Part shown: in pieces, positions 1-8,131 of the stretch
Position numbering within the stretch: the first letter of the stretch is position 1
How the letters are laid out: every line of letters begins with the position of its first letter
Assembly (NCBI RefSeq): GCF_016925635.1
Contig: NZ_CP070490.1
Span: forward strand, 4,036,001-4,100,000
DNA length: 64,000 nucleotides
DNA from: Lysinibacillus fusiformis
GTDB taxonomy: Bacteria; Bacillota; Bacilli; Bacillales_A; Planococcaceae
Direction: 5' to 3'
Made by a program: the position numbers and the translations under genes
Notes under the pieces: generated by a model
Seen by the model: only the letters and a program-made list of their open reading frames with translations
Database searches by the model: none
What the model was told of the DNA's origin: nothing

Positions 1-199
1 AGTACCTAGGTTTACTTTTGTATGAATTCGGATGAAATTGTTTATGTAATAAATGAACGCCAAGTAAAACGCACACACCACCAATGATTCTTAATAATAT
101 ATTTTTGAGAAATACTGTATCGTCAACCGTAATAACAATCAACATAGGACCAACCATAATCAAGGCGATGCCTAGTAATCCTTTTATTACTCTCCACAT
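1..199 (-). CDS. Small membrane protein, 3' end cut by window edge
   Basis: The reverse strand reads from an ATG at 199 (MWRVIKGLLGIALIMVG...) to the left edge with no stop, giving 66 codons. A ribosome binding site (GGAGGTG) lies 8-9 bases upstream. The visible part has two hydrophobic stretches, about residues 5-22 and 32-50, followed by a basic tail, so it is likely a two-helix membrane protein. I do not recognise the family. The C-terminus lies outside the window. Confidence 0.6.
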   Translation of the reverse strand, partial: MWRVIKGLLGIALIMVGPMLIVITVDDTVFLKNILLRIIGGVCVLLGVHLLHKQFHPNSYKSKPRY

Positions 200-260
200 G
201 TAGGGTTCACCTCCATTTACCATTTCAAATTTCATTATCGCACGCCTGTCTGAAAAGGAA

Positions 261-291
261 AAGGGTCACTAGGCTGGTAAAAGCGACCCTT
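261..291 (-). terminator. Hairpin terminator after the yjcZ-type gene
   Basis: Arms AAGGGTC (261-267) and GACCCTT (285-291) form a stem. Read on the minus strand it is followed by a T-rich run, so it would end the transcript of the YjcZ-type gene upstream. Confidence 0.6.
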
Positions 292-359
292 ATAAAATGG
301 CTAGAATGACCTTACATGACTATAGAAGTCTGTAAAAGGTTAGGTGCTAATTGGGATGA

Positions 360-512
360 TTAGTACATGAAAGAAGCGCCAACAATGATTAAAAGAATGA
401 ATAGAACGACGATTAATACGAATGTTGAACCGTAATAGCCGCCACCGCCAGAGTCGCCGCCGCCATAATAGCAGCTGTTGTTGATGTTACCTACGTTTCC
501 GTTGTATCCCAC
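360..512 (-). CDS. YjcZ-family sporulation protein
   Basis: This is a 50-residue protein that starts at GTG, with a strong site AAAGGAGGG 8 bases upstream. The N-terminal half is rich in Gly, Asn and Tyr ([15 protein letters not shown]). The C-terminal half is one hydrophobic helix ending in VGASFMY. This layout is typical of the YjcZ family, which is made during sporulation in Bacillales and is usually multicopy. The precise role is unknown; in related species members are found in the spore coat or forespore membrane. A hairpin terminator follows. The family call is firm, the function is not. Confidence 0.85.
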   Translation of the reverse strand: MGYNGNVGNINNSCYYGGGDSGGGGYYGSTFVLIVVLFILLIIVGASFMY

Positions 513-723
513 TGAAAATCCCTCCTTTCTACAACATATAATATGTATGCTGGCAGAAAGGAGAAATGGTATTTACCCTATGGTTTGAAAAAATGCTGAA
601 AACTTTCTTGCCTATCACTTTAAGAGAATAAGTTTTTTCATTTACTTAATTTTAATTTTTTACATAATTAGAGAGTGATATGTTATTTTTGCGAATGAAG
701 TTAGAAAAGAAAGCGGGAGTTAC

Positions 724-1059
724 ATGCGAAGGGAAAAACTAAAGCAAAAAATCCTAAGTGAACCGACTAAATGTATCGCTTATTTAAAAGAATTAGTGAA
801 ATTCAATCGAATTTATGATGGGGAAGTATTGGTAATCATTATGGCTGTTATAAAAAATGGACCAGATCAATTAAGCAATAGGCAATGGGATGTCTTGTTA
901 GATAAGGGTTTACTACCTGATCTTTATGTAGAATGTGATCGCTGTGAAGATACCATTCCATGGTCAGAAATGTACCGTGCGATTTTCATAGCGAGAGATT
1001 ATTTTTGTCCTTTTTGTAGATATATAGTAAATAAAAAGAATGTAAGGTTATTAGACTAA
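724..1059 (+). CDS. Hypothetical protein with a four-cysteine zinc-binding motif
   Basis: This is a 111-residue, basic, soluble protein. Its C-terminal half has two CxxC pairs (CDRC near residue 76 and CPFC near residue 97), which should bind one zinc ion. The N-terminal half is helical and charged. The start at 724 has only a weak site (GGGAG). The next gene starts two bases after the stop, so the two are probably co-transcribed and translationally coupled. I do not recognise a named family. Confidence 0.65.
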   Translation: MRREKLKQKILSEPTKCIAYLKELVKFNRIYDGEVLVIIMAVIKNGPDQLSNRQWDVLLDKGLLPDLYVECDRCEDTIPWSEMYRAIFIARDYFCPFCRYIVNKKNVRLLD

Positions 1060-1060
1060 G

Positions 1061-1501
1061 ATGGTAGAGACAAAAAGAATGAGATGGTTCCTGATGATAG
1101 CTGAATGGCTATTCTTTTTATATGTGCTGATTTGTCTACTGATTTTTAACATGATTCACCTTGGTAACCTTCTTTATGTGGATATGCCAAATGAAGAACC
1201 GATGACCGTGACATCCTCCTATGCGCAGACATCACTGTTTATCATAGGAATAGGTGTTGTTTGTTTTTTGTATATGAGGTATTTAAGGGGCAGTAATGCT
1301 TATAAAAGGTCCAAGGCCGTGATCTGGGGAAGTCTATTTGCCTGCCATGCGTTGGCAAGTGGTTTTTATTTGCTCATGCGACATGGACTTATATGGAATC
1401 AGCAAGAAGCCATGGAACTTTTATTATCGACTTTGATTAGTTGCATTCTAACCATTCAGGCTGTTTCGAAATATTACATGTGTAAAATGACCGATAACTA
1501 A
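1061..1501 (+). CDS. Four-helix membrane protein of unknown function
   Basis: This protein has 146 residues and four predicted membrane helices, about residues 9-29, 53-71, 87-105 and 121-138. The loop between the first two helices carries a Pro/Glu-rich stretch (DMPNEEP). The gene is placed directly after the zinc-motif protein and has no separate promoter, so the two are likely one operon. No family or catalytic motif is recognisable. Confidence 0.65.
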   Translation: MVETKRMRWFLMIAEWLFFLYVLICLLIFNMIHLGNLLYVDMPNEEPMTVTSSYAQTSLFIIGIGVVCFLYMRYLRGSNAYKRSKAVIWGSLFACHALASGFYLLMRHGLIWNQQEAMELLLSTLISCILTIQAVSKYYMCKMTDN

Positions 1502-1608
1502 TTATATAAAAAGTGCAGGAAACGATTGCAACACTAGTCAGTCATTCTATTGGACAGGATAAGGGGAGAGAGCAATTTGCTATAAAATGAAGAATATAGG
1601 TGAGAAAT

Positions 1609-2571
1609 ATGAAAAGGGGATTTAAACGTATGATGTTGATCATATTTACAATAATCATTTCGTTTTTTGTGTTGATTCTTACTGTGAGCTTTATTAATCA
1701 TAAAATACAATTGTCAAAAGAAGAAGAACGATTTGTTCCAATTGGGCAACTTGTAGAAGTTAATGGCCATCAAATGCATGTTTATACAGAAGGAAAAGGA
1801 GAAGATACTCTTGTTTTTATGTCTGGTGGTGGTACAAGCTCACCTACATTAGATTTTAAATCACTTTATTCTTTGTTGAGCGATCAATATAAAATTGTTG
1901 TTGTTGAAAAGGCAGGTTATGGATTTAGCGAAGTTACAGATACTGATCGAGATATTGATACAATTCTAGCTGAAACAAAAGAAGCTCTTTTTAAATCAGG
2001 AATTGAAGGACCGTATATTTTATTCCCTCATTCTATGTCTGGCATTGAAGCCTTGAAATGGGCGCAAGACGACCCTGATGAAATAAAAGCTATTATTGGA
2101 TTAGATATGGCTGTTCCAACTGTATATGAAGAATTAGCTATCAATATGTTCCTTGTTCGATTAGGTGCTTTAACTGCAACTACTGGTTTAATCAGGTGGA
2201 TTCCAAATCTATCGGAAAGTGACGCAATAAAATATGGGAATTTAACAGATGAAGAGAAAGCGTTGTATAAAGTAATTTTTTATCGAAGAACATTGACTAA
2301 AGATATGGTCAATGAAATACATCATATAAAAGCAAATGCACAAAAAGTCAAAAATGTTGGAATCCCGAACATTCCTACACTTTTGTTTTCATCTAATGGT
2401 GAGGGGACTGGTTTTGACAATCAAAAGTGGAATGGAATTCAAAATGACTTTATTAAAAGGATTGATAAAGGTAAATTAATTGAGTTAGATTCATCTCACT
2501 ATGTTCATAGTATTGACTATGAGCGAATAGCTGAGGCATCAGAGGCGTTTATAGAAAGTTTACATCGTTAG
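1609..2571 (+). CDS. Membrane-anchored alpha/beta hydrolase
   Basis: This protein has 320 residues. I chose ATG 1609 because AGGTGAG lies 5-6 bases upstream; an in-frame GTG at 1600 overlaps that site. An N-terminal membrane helix (about residues 6-27) anchors a catalytic domain that faces outside. The oxyanion region FMSGGGTS, the nucleophile elbow PHSMSG (Ser in a variant GxSxG) and a late SSHYVH histidine match the alpha/beta-hydrolase triad. The substrate cannot be read from the sequence. It resembles esterase/lipase-like hydrolases that are common in Bacillus cereus-type genomes. Confidence 0.85.
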   Translation: MKRGFKRMMLIIFTIIISFFVLILTVSFINHKIQLSKEEERFVPIGQLVEVNGHQMHVYTEGKGEDTLVFMSGGGTSSPTLDFKSLYSLLSDQYKIVVVEKAGYGFSEVTDTDRDIDTILAETKEALFKSGIEGPYILFPHSMSGIEALKWAQDDPDEIKAIIGLDMAVPTVYEELAINMFLVRLGALTATTGLIRWIPNLSESDAIKYGNLTDEEKALYKVIFYRRTLTKDMVNEIHHIKANAQKVKNVGIPNIPTLLFSSNGEGTGFDNQKWNGIQNDFIKRIDKGKLIELDSSHYVHSIDYERIAEASEAFIESLHR

Positions 2572-3134
2572 ATGAATTTAGTACAACGAGACGCATTCAT
2601 CATCAAGCCAGTGAAGTCGTCCAATTTTTAATGTTAGATGTTATTCAAAAGTACAATCTTGACCATGAGTATTCCGACATGGGTGAAATGGTTTTTGATG
2701 GGGCAACTGTCAAAGCAAAATACAAAGAAATATTTGGCGTTGACTTAGATATAGAGAATATGAATTTCCCATCCAGAGAGAGCCAGTCCATTATAGCTTA
2801 TGAAGGAGGGAAGTTTTATATATATCCAACAGGCTTTTATTTCGACGCTATTGACCGTCATTTTCAAGATGTCTATAAAGTCAGAGATGATTTATACTAT
2901 GTGACCATTTTAGATAATGAATTTAATAATACTGAATATTCGCTCTCAAAAGATACAAATATCACAGCAGAGGAAATGTTTGCGAAGGATATTGCGGGTT
3001 GGCCGAAGGAAGCACGCATTTGGTTAAAACCAGAGATCCAAAGATATGCGGTCGTGAAATATATGGATGGGGCACCGAAAGTTCAATATATGGGTGCACA
3101 AAACTTAACAGATCAACAAATCGAGGCCTTCTAA
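2565..3134 (+). pseudogene. N-terminally truncated protein fragment
   Basis: An ATG at 2631 opens a 167-codon frame, but it has no ribosome binding site. The same frame continues open upstream through protein-like sequence (TTRRIHHQASEVVQFL) and overlaps the end of the hydrolase gene. This suggests that the 5' part of a longer gene was lost by deletion and only the C-terminal domain remains. The remaining part contains VFDGATVKAKYKEIFGVDLD and aromatic-rich beta segments. I do not recognise the family. It could still be translated by coupling to the upstream gene. Confidence 0.5.
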
Positions 3135-3203
3135 GTTCCGCTAGCAATTCCTTCGATGAAATATGTTAAAATGAACAATAGCATAAGGTTTGGAGGGATG
3201 GTG

Positions 3204-3488
3204 TTGGCAGAAAAAAGGCTAAAAGTTTGCGAAAAAGGGCATACATTTTACAAAAGCACAGATTGTCCAAGCTGCCCTACCTGTGATCAGGAAAATAAAC
3301 CGAGTAGTGGCTTCCTTTCCAAACTAAGTTCACCTGCAAGAAATGCATTGCTGCACGCAGGCATTGATAGGTTGGAAAAACTATCTACGTATACGGAAAA
3401 GGACATAGTAAAAATGCATGGTATTGGACCAGCCTCCTTACCGATTATGAGATCATCATTGGAGGAAGAAGGCTTGTCATTTAAATAA
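3204..3488 (+). CDS. Zinc-motif protein with helix-hairpin-helix domain
   Basis: This is a 94-residue protein. I chose TTG 3204 because GGAGGG ends six bases before it; the ATG at 3198 is too close to that site and ATG 3156 has none. The N-terminal part has a CEKGHTF and CPSCPTC zinc-binding pattern. The C-terminal half (SSPARNALLHAGIDRLEKL...MHGIGPASLPIM) is a helix-hairpin-helix domain like the C-terminal domain of RNA polymerase alpha, a DNA-binding fold. It is probably a small nucleic-acid-binding protein; the role is unknown. Confidence 0.75.
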   Translation: MAEKRLKVCEKGHTFYKSTDCPSCPTCDQENKPSSGFLSKLSSPARNALLHAGIDRLEKLSTYTEKDIVKMHGIGPASLPIMRSSLEEEGLSFK

Positions 3489-3505
3489 GCGAGGGGAAGA
3501 CAACG

Positions 3506-4066
3506 ATGACAACGAAGGAATTATCACAAGAGCAACGCGAGGAACTAATCAATACTTTGCAAGCTCGCTTTGAGAAAAATACGTCTCGTCATGAAGGGCT
3601 TGACTGGGCAAATGTCCAAGCTAAGCTAGAGGCTAAAATGGAAAAACTATGGTCGCTCCACGAAATGGAAGCAACAGGCGGTGAACCAGATGTAGTGGGC
3701 TATGATGCAAACACGGACGAGTTCATTTTCTATGATTGTTCAGTGGAAAGCCCTAAAGGTCGCAGGAGTTTATGCTACGACCGTGAAGCATTGGAAGCTA
3801 GAAAAAATCATAAGCCTGAAAACACGGCTATGGACGTTGCCAAGGACATCGGTATTGAGCTGTTAACAGAGGAGCAATATCGCCATCTGCAGGAGCTTGG
3901 CAAATTCGATTTAAAAACATCCAGCTGGGTACAAACACCTGACAACATTCGCAAGCTCGGCGGTGCCATCTTCTGCGACCGTCGCTATGACATGGTCTTT
4001 ATGTACCACAATGGAGCAGATTCCTACTACGCCGCAAGAGGCTTCCGTGGGTCGTTAAAAGTTTAA
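3506..4066 (+). CDS. DUF4256 domain-containing protein
   Basis: This is a 186-residue soluble protein. The signature blocks EATGGEPDVVGYD, FYDCSVESPKGRRS, LCYDREALEARK and GFRGSLKV match the DUF4256 family, whose members are single-domain proteins of this length found across bacteria. The biochemical role is unknown. It begins 17 bases after the HhH protein with its own site (GAGGGGAA), so the two may be co-transcribed. An inverted repeat follows the stop. Confidence 0.85.
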   Translation: MTTKELSQEQREELINTLQARFEKNTSRHEGLDWANVQAKLEAKMEKLWSLHEMEATGGEPDVVGYDANTDEFIFYDCSVESPKGRRSLCYDREALEARKNHKPENTAMDVAKDIGIELLTEEQYRHLQELGKFDLKTSSWVQTPDNIRKLGGAIFCDRRYDMVFMYHNGADSYYAARGFRGSLKV

Positions 4067-4068
4067 AA

Positions 4069-4111
4069 ATAAAGGCATATGTTCGATCTATGGACGAGCA
4101 TATGCCTTTAT
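4069..4111 (+). terminator. Inverted repeat after DUF4256 gene
   Basis: AAAGGCATATG (4071-4081) pairs perfectly with CATATGCCTTT (4099-4109). The T-run afterwards is short, so termination is likely but not certain. Confidence 0.6.
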
Positions 4112-4199
4112 CTATGGAAATGTAGTTATACGAATGACCTTCTAGTTAGCTATAAACTTTATTTATTGTATGATAAACTAAAATGGGAGGTGGAAAGTT

Positions 4200-4433
4200 A
4201 TGTTAAATCGTTTGAAAATTATCTTTTCAATTACAGGCATTTCTCTCGCAGCCTACGGTCTAATCACACGAGATTTCCAATTGAATGACCTCATGATATT
4301 GTTCTTAGGCTTCTTCATGTTCACTTTAGGCATTCAAGAATTTCAAAGACAGAGAACAGTGTCTGGTTGGTTCCTAATGGGCGTATCTTTATTTTCAATC
4401 TATGTGTCCGTTCAAAGCTTTGTCTTGATTTAA
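4200..4433 (+). CDS. YczI-like small membrane protein (DUF3953)
   Basis: This protein has 77 residues and two to three membrane helices, preceded by GGGAGGTGG. The pattern LAAYGLITRDFQ...MILFLGFFMFTLGIQEFQ matches the YczI/DUF3953 family of Bacillales, a family of small integral membrane proteins of unknown function. The gene stands alone, between a hairpin on the left and a decayed lipoprotein gene on the opposite strand. Confidence 0.8.
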   Translation: MLNRLKIIFSITGISLAAYGLITRDFQLNDLMILFLGFFMFTLGIQEFQRQRTVSGWFLMGVSLFSIYVSVQSFVLI

Positions 4434-4448
4434 AAGAAGCGGGGTCCG

Positions 4449-4809
4449 TTAATTATTGTCCATCATTTTGATGAAAGCTGGGAGCGCTTCTTCGTTCAAA
4501 GAATACATATCGTTTAGATAAACTCGCCCTCTATTTGAGCTTGCGTAATACCATACATCTATCGAATCCTTATAAATCACTTCCAGTTGATAGAATGGCC
4601 CTTCATCTGTATGAGGTTCTGTTAAATTAGCGTTTTGCATGGTATTTTCATTATGGCGATGTCCTCACTATTTACCCCTTGTCCCATCACAATTATTTTT
4701 TGTATTTCATCAGGAAATGCAAACGTTTTCCCTCCGTTTTAACCGTGTCATTACACCCTACAAGAAATAACAAAATGAGTAATAAGAATGTTTTTTTTAT
4801 TGATATTCC
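4449..4809 (-). pseudogene. Frameshifted lipoprotein gene
   Basis: Read on the minus strand, the 5' part encodes a lipoprotein signal (KKTFLLLILLFLVGC, lipobox LVGC) and then NDTVKTEG. The next piece continues in a second frame (FAFPDEIQKIIVMGQ), and the last piece (NANLTEPHTDEGPFYQLEV...MMDNN) lies in a third frame. No good start codon is visible before the signal. Two frameshifts plus the lost start indicate a dead gene of about 115 codons. Only the 63-codon 3' piece has an ATG in frame, and it would not make a sensible protein. Confidence 0.75.
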
Positions 4810-4948
4810 AAGAGATTTTATAGAGTAGACTTCAAATTATAGGGCTTTGTTACAAGAGGCTAATGATTTGATGGGTCAGACCCGCTCATCGCTCATACTA
4901 AGTGTTTTTATGTTATAATTACCATAAGTTACATAATGAGGTGATGAG

Positions 4949-5149
4949 ATGGAGAATGAAAAATTGGTTTGCAAGGCTTGTGGTCGAGATAAATTTACGA
5001 CTGGACAGGTGGGTGGTACTACAAGCCAAGGCAATATAAGACCTATTGGCGCAATTATGGCAGTAGGGTCACCACTCCTAATGACTTTTTGTAAAAACTG
5101 TGGCGAAGTTGCTTCATTTAAAGTAGTAAAACCACAGAATTTTAAATAA
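4949..5149 (+). CDS. Small zinc-ribbon protein
   Basis: This is a 66-residue protein with CKACGRDKF at residues 8-16 and CKNCGEVASF near residue 48, forming a two-knuckle zinc ribbon around a Gly-rich linker. AGGTGATGAG precedes the ATG, and a TATAAT-type -10 element (4914-4919) lies about 30 bases upstream, so it is probably monocistronic. A strong terminator follows. Such proteins are widespread in Firmicutes and their role is unknown. Confidence 0.8.
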   Translation: MENEKLVCKACGRDKFTTGQVGGTTSQGNIRPIGAIMAVGSPLLMTFCKNCGEVASFKVVKPQNFK

Positions 5150-5155
5150 TCGTTG

Positions 5156-5186
5156 AAAGGGTCACTAATAGGAAAGTGACCTTTTT
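5156..5186 (+). terminator. Rho-independent terminator
   Basis: AAAGG-GTCAC pairs with GTGAC-CTTTT and is followed by a run of six T bases (5181-5187). Confidence 0.85.
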
Positions 5187-5221
5187 TATGTTGTGGAAGT
5201 TTCAAATGGCAGGGGATTTTA

Positions 5222-5461
5222 ATGAAAGAATTTAAGCGCATACGTGATGTTCAGCTTTGGTTTGTATGCTTTATTGTGAGTGCATCCATTATACTTTTAA
5301 TGCTTATTCTTAGTATGAATGGCATTTACCTACAGATTGGATTCCCACCAGGTGGACTATCTCATCATTTCTTAAAATGTTTATTCATGTTTTCCACCTG
5401 CCTATCTGGGATTTATTTCATTTTCGCTTTTACATGCAGGACCGGATTGCTAGCTGTATAA
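5222..5461 (+). CDS. Two-helix membrane protein, unknown function
   Basis: This protein has 79 residues. Two hydrophobic segments (about 12-33 and 49-70) flank a short outside loop containing GFPPGG. The site GGGGA lies 6 bases before the ATG. The stop abuts a frameshifted remnant, so this may be the surviving first gene of a decayed pair. No family is recognised. Confidence 0.5.
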   Translation: MKEFKRIRDVQLWFVCFIVSASIILLMLILSMNGIYLQIGFPPGGLSHHFLKCLFMFSTCLSGIYFIFAFTCRTGLLAV

Positions 5462-5462
5462 T

Positions 5463-5617
5463 CAAGTGCATTTTGTCGTCAAGGAAACAGGTCACGGTGA
5501 TATGTATTATTATCAGGAAGTTATTATAAAATACAAATGAGTGCTGATAATGAAACGGAATTCATTATCGTGAAACATCGAAATGGCATCAATATTTCCT
5601 GGGGAAAGGTGATATAA
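5463..5617 (+). pseudogene. Frameshifted remnant of a short protein
   Basis: One frame reads QVHFVVKETGHGDMYYYQEV and stops. The adjacent frame continues directly with SADNETEFIIVKHRNGIN and ends ISWGKVI-stop. Both pieces look like coding sequence, joined by a single frameshift near 5530. No start or ribosome binding site is present. Confidence 0.55.
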
Positions 5618-5874
5618 GTGATCATAGGATTATGCCCCAGTGCACTAGCGGATTCTTTTTATAAATTTCTTGGTTTGATTATGATGAGGCTGCGATGCAT
5701 TTCACAAAGGTGGATATTCAAAAGTCATTGATTGATTATTAAAAAACAGGATATGAGGTTGAAAGGAAATATGCTTTGCAATCAATTACTCGCAGGAATG
5801 CTAGGCAGTATGTCGGAAGAAGAGTGACTAATGATGATTTTAATGAATTGAATATTATTATTTCGCCATATTAA
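5618..5874 (+). pseudogene. Decayed protein gene with frameshift and internal stop
   Basis: The sequence begins IIGLCPSALADSFYKFLG in one frame and continues FDYDEAAMHFTKVDIQKSL in another. It then meets an in-frame TAA and goes on KTGYEVERKYALQSITRRNA to a final stop at 5872-5874. One frameshift and one nonsense codon show a dead gene of about 85 codons. The family is not recognised. Confidence 0.6.
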
Positions 5875-5904
5875 AACACCCTCTAATACGTTAAAGGGTG
5901 TTTT
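5873..5904. terminator. Bidirectional terminator
   Basis: AAAACACCCT pairs with AGGGTGTTTT. T-rich flanks on both strands allow it to stop transcription from the dead gene on the left and from the minus-strand gene on the right. Confidence 0.85.
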
Positions 5905-5908
5905 AATA

Positions 5909-6247
5909 CTAGATAGAATTTCGATAAGCTCTTAAAGTTGAATTTAAGTTTGAATTCGAACTTGCGATTGATTTTTTATAGTTATACATACCTAATGGGC
6001 TTAAATGATTCGAATTCGATCCTAATAACCCTTGCTTTACAGCGCTTTTTAACGTTTCAATTTGCTTGGTAGATAGTTTAGAGGTTTTACTTTCTTCAAG
6101 TATTTTATTTACATTATTTATTTTTTCTTGATCCTCTTTTGATGTAGCTTTAACTTCTTTGCTCATTTGTCGCGTCAACCCGTAATACTTAGACGAGGAC
6201 CTACGTGACATTAAATATTGCATATTAGAAAATTTCGTCGTAATCAT
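5909..6247 (-). CDS. Hypothetical Ser/Asn/Lys-rich protein
   Basis: This protein has 112 residues, is basic, and has no signal or membrane segment. It contains a charged helical stretch (KEVKATSKEDQEKINNVNKI) and an Asn/Ser-rich tail. GGTGAC lies upstream with a long spacer. It ends at a good terminator, which supports expression. The composition resembles small Bacillus proteins of unknown role; no family is recognised. Confidence 0.5.
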   Translation of the reverse strand: MITTKFSNMQYLMSRRSSSKYYGLTRQMSKEVKATSKEDQEKINNVNKILEESKTSKLSTKQIETLKSAVKQGLLGSNSNHLSPLGMYNYKKSIASSNSNLNSTLRAYRNSI

Positions 6248-6570
6248 GATAAGTTGTCACCTTCCTATTCACATTTTTAGTTCCATACTTGTTATCGTAC
6301 AGGACTTGAAAAGATTTAGTATATTTACTTTTTTAGTAATTTATTTACAAGCGCAGTTAACTTCGTTGTGTATTTATAAGAGATGGTAAACGGAATCTGT
6401 AGAAGTTAGACAAGAAATGAGCTTTGAAAAAGAACGTCTAACAACTTGGAACGTTAGGGAGAATAGAAAAATGCGTAATACTGGTTGCTATTAATCTATT
6501 TATAAGCTGATCACACCGTTTTTCAAGCAAATTAAAAACCCCTTGGTGAGGGGAAGAACAGTGATTAACT
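6248..6570. other. Intergenic region with a minus-strand terminator
   Basis: No protein-like frame or RNA motif was seen. At 6539-6553 CCCCT pairs with AGGGG. On the minus strand this is followed by TTTTTAATTT, which makes it a terminator for the gene at 6571-7299. Confidence 0.55.
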
Positions 6571-7299
6571 TTATTGATTGTTAGATTTAGAGTATAGGTA
6601 ATAATCAGACCATATCATTGCAAACGTTTGCATCGAAAAAACACTGAGAAATGATATTGGGAATAGCATTAAGTTTTTTATAAAAAAACAAGAAATAAAT
6701 CCTGATAGTGAAAAGACAGAAACTGTGGGAAAAATAATTCTATTCATTACTTTAGTGTTTGGCAAGAGCATATAGATTCTTTTTAATGGAATAGATTTTT
6801 TTGGTTGGGTATATATCACCTTGTTATTCCAGTCATCTATAAACATATATTTATTGTCTTTTTTTACTAACATTGAAGTTTCACTTTTCATTTTAATAAT
6901 TTCCCATTCTTCATCTCCTAGCATAATAAAAAACTCATCATAAGAAGTTAAGTTTCTTTCTATTAAAGAAATTGAATTAAACAATACAATAAAAGTAAAT
7001 GTCAGAAGAAACCAAACAATTGCAACTACTAGTAGACCTACTGTAATAGAAGGAAAAATTTTGTCTAATAAATGAGGATTACTAAACGCCGTATAGATAA
7101 TGCCTATGGTTAAAATAACAAAATTATAAAATCCATAATTAGATAAATCCATTTTAAATTTTTTCCAGTTAGTCATTAATAACTTTTCAATTTCTGAAAG
7201 ATTTCTGTTATCGATAATATTTTTAATTGTAACCACTAATAAAGGAATGATAGCTATGTAACTAATCTCACTAAAAATTTTGGTTATGATGATCTCCAT
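6571..7299 (-). CDS. Integral membrane protein of unknown function
   Basis: This protein has 242 residues. Hydrophobic helices lie near residues 9-26, 58-76, 84-110, 188-206 and 210-232. A soluble loop of roughly 75 residues lies between the third and fourth helices (ERNLTSYDEFFIMLGDEEWEI...IPLKRIYML). AAGGGGC precedes the ATG. It stands alone between a terminator and a divergent region. The AT-rich codon use suggests an accessory gene. No family is recognised. Confidence 0.65.
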   Translation of the reverse strand: MEIIITKIFSEISYIAIIPLLVVTIKNIIDNRNLSEIEKLLMTNWKKFKMDLSNYGFYNFVILTIGIIYTAFSNPHLLDKIFPSITVGLLVVAIVWFLLTFTFIVLFNSISLIERNLTSYDEFFIMLGDEEWEIIKMKSETSMLVKKDNKYMFIDDWNNKVIYTQPKKSIPLKRIYMLLPNTKVMNRIIFPTVSVFSLSGFISCFFIKNLMLFPISFLSVFSMQTFAMIWSDYYLYSKSNNQ

Positions 7300-7658
7300 A
7301 AAAATGCCCCTTATATTTATTGATAGTTAAATTTTAACATAAGTGTATGATTAAAATTGATAAAAGGAAAGGGAAGCTTATGAATAACAGTGTAGATGAA
7401 TCAATATGACAAGCGTTTTATCTAGTTTTTATACAAGGGACAACATGAAGAATAACAAGATAATTGAAATTAATGAAGATAAGAAAGGGGATATAAAATA
7501 ATATTTGATCTCATTGAAAGGAAAATTTTTAAAGAATAGATTCATAAAATTTTAAGTATACATATTTATTGGAAATTGTACAAAAGGGTTGACTTTTCTA
7601 TACATAAAACGAATAATAATTTATTAATTTGTATTTTTATTCACAAGGAGGACTATAA
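7300..7658 (+). other. Intergenic region with small ORF scraps
   Basis: The region holds scraps of coding-like sequence. An AAAGGGAAG site at about 7370 is followed by an ATG with nine codons. A second scrap, MKNNKIIEINEDKKGDIK, stops and then continues in the same frame as YLISLKGKFLKNRFIKF. These look like remnants rather than genes. The 3' end carries the promoter of the downstream acetyltransferase. Confidence 0.4.
7589..7617 (+). promoter_or_regulatory. Sigma-A type promoter of GNAT gene
   Basis: The -35 element TTGACT (7589-7594) and the -10 element AATAAT (7612-7617) are separated by 17 bases, about 40 bases before the start codon. Confidence 0.65.
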
Positions 7659-8066
7659 ATGAATTTTCGAGAATTTACTTTAAATGATTTTGATTCAGTG
7701 ATTAATTTATGGAAAAAGGCTGGATTGATTATTTCCCGTTCAGATACTCTTGAAGGACTGAAGAAAAAAATAAAAAGAGATCCGCAGTTATTTTTTGTCA
7801 TGGAGAAAGATTCTTTTATTATTGGCGTAGTAATGGGCAGTTATGATGGAAGAAGAGGTTGGATAAACCATTTAGCTGTAGACCCTGAATACCAAGGAAT
7901 GAAAATTGGACAGGAAATCATCAAAGAATTAGAAATGCGTTTTAAAAAAATTGGATGTGAAAAGATTAACTTGTTAATAGAAAGAAATAATGAAGAAGTT
8001 CAAGAATTCTATGAGAAACAAGGCTTTAAAAAAGATGAATTACTATTTATGGAGAAATGGATATGA
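7659..8066 (+). CDS. GNAT acetyltransferase, YpeA-like
   Basis: This is a 135-residue single GNAT domain. Motif A (INHLAVDPEYQGMKIGQEIIKELE) gives the acetyl-CoA pyrophosphate loop, and the C-terminal NNEEVQEFYEKQGFKKDE is the usual beta6-alpha4 region. Length and pattern fit the YpeA group. It transfers an acetyl group from acetyl-CoA to an unidentified amine. It has an ideal site (AAGGAGGAC) and its own promoter. Confidence 0.85.
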   Translation: MNFREFTLNDFDSVINLWKKAGLIISRSDTLEGLKKKIKRDPQLFFVMEKDSFIIGVVMGSYDGRRGWINHLAVDPEYQGMKIGQEIIKELEMRFKKIGCEKINLLIERNNEEVQEFYEKQGFKKDELLFMEKWI

Positions 8067-8131
8067 TTTAAAGGCCCCTGAACCAGAGGCAAATTGGATT
8101 ATCATATAAAATAACGAGGATGAAAAATTTC

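Noticed and set aside
4079..4288. 69-codon plus-strand frame
   Set aside because: It begins in the terminator after the DUF4256 gene and overlaps the YczI-like gene in another frame.
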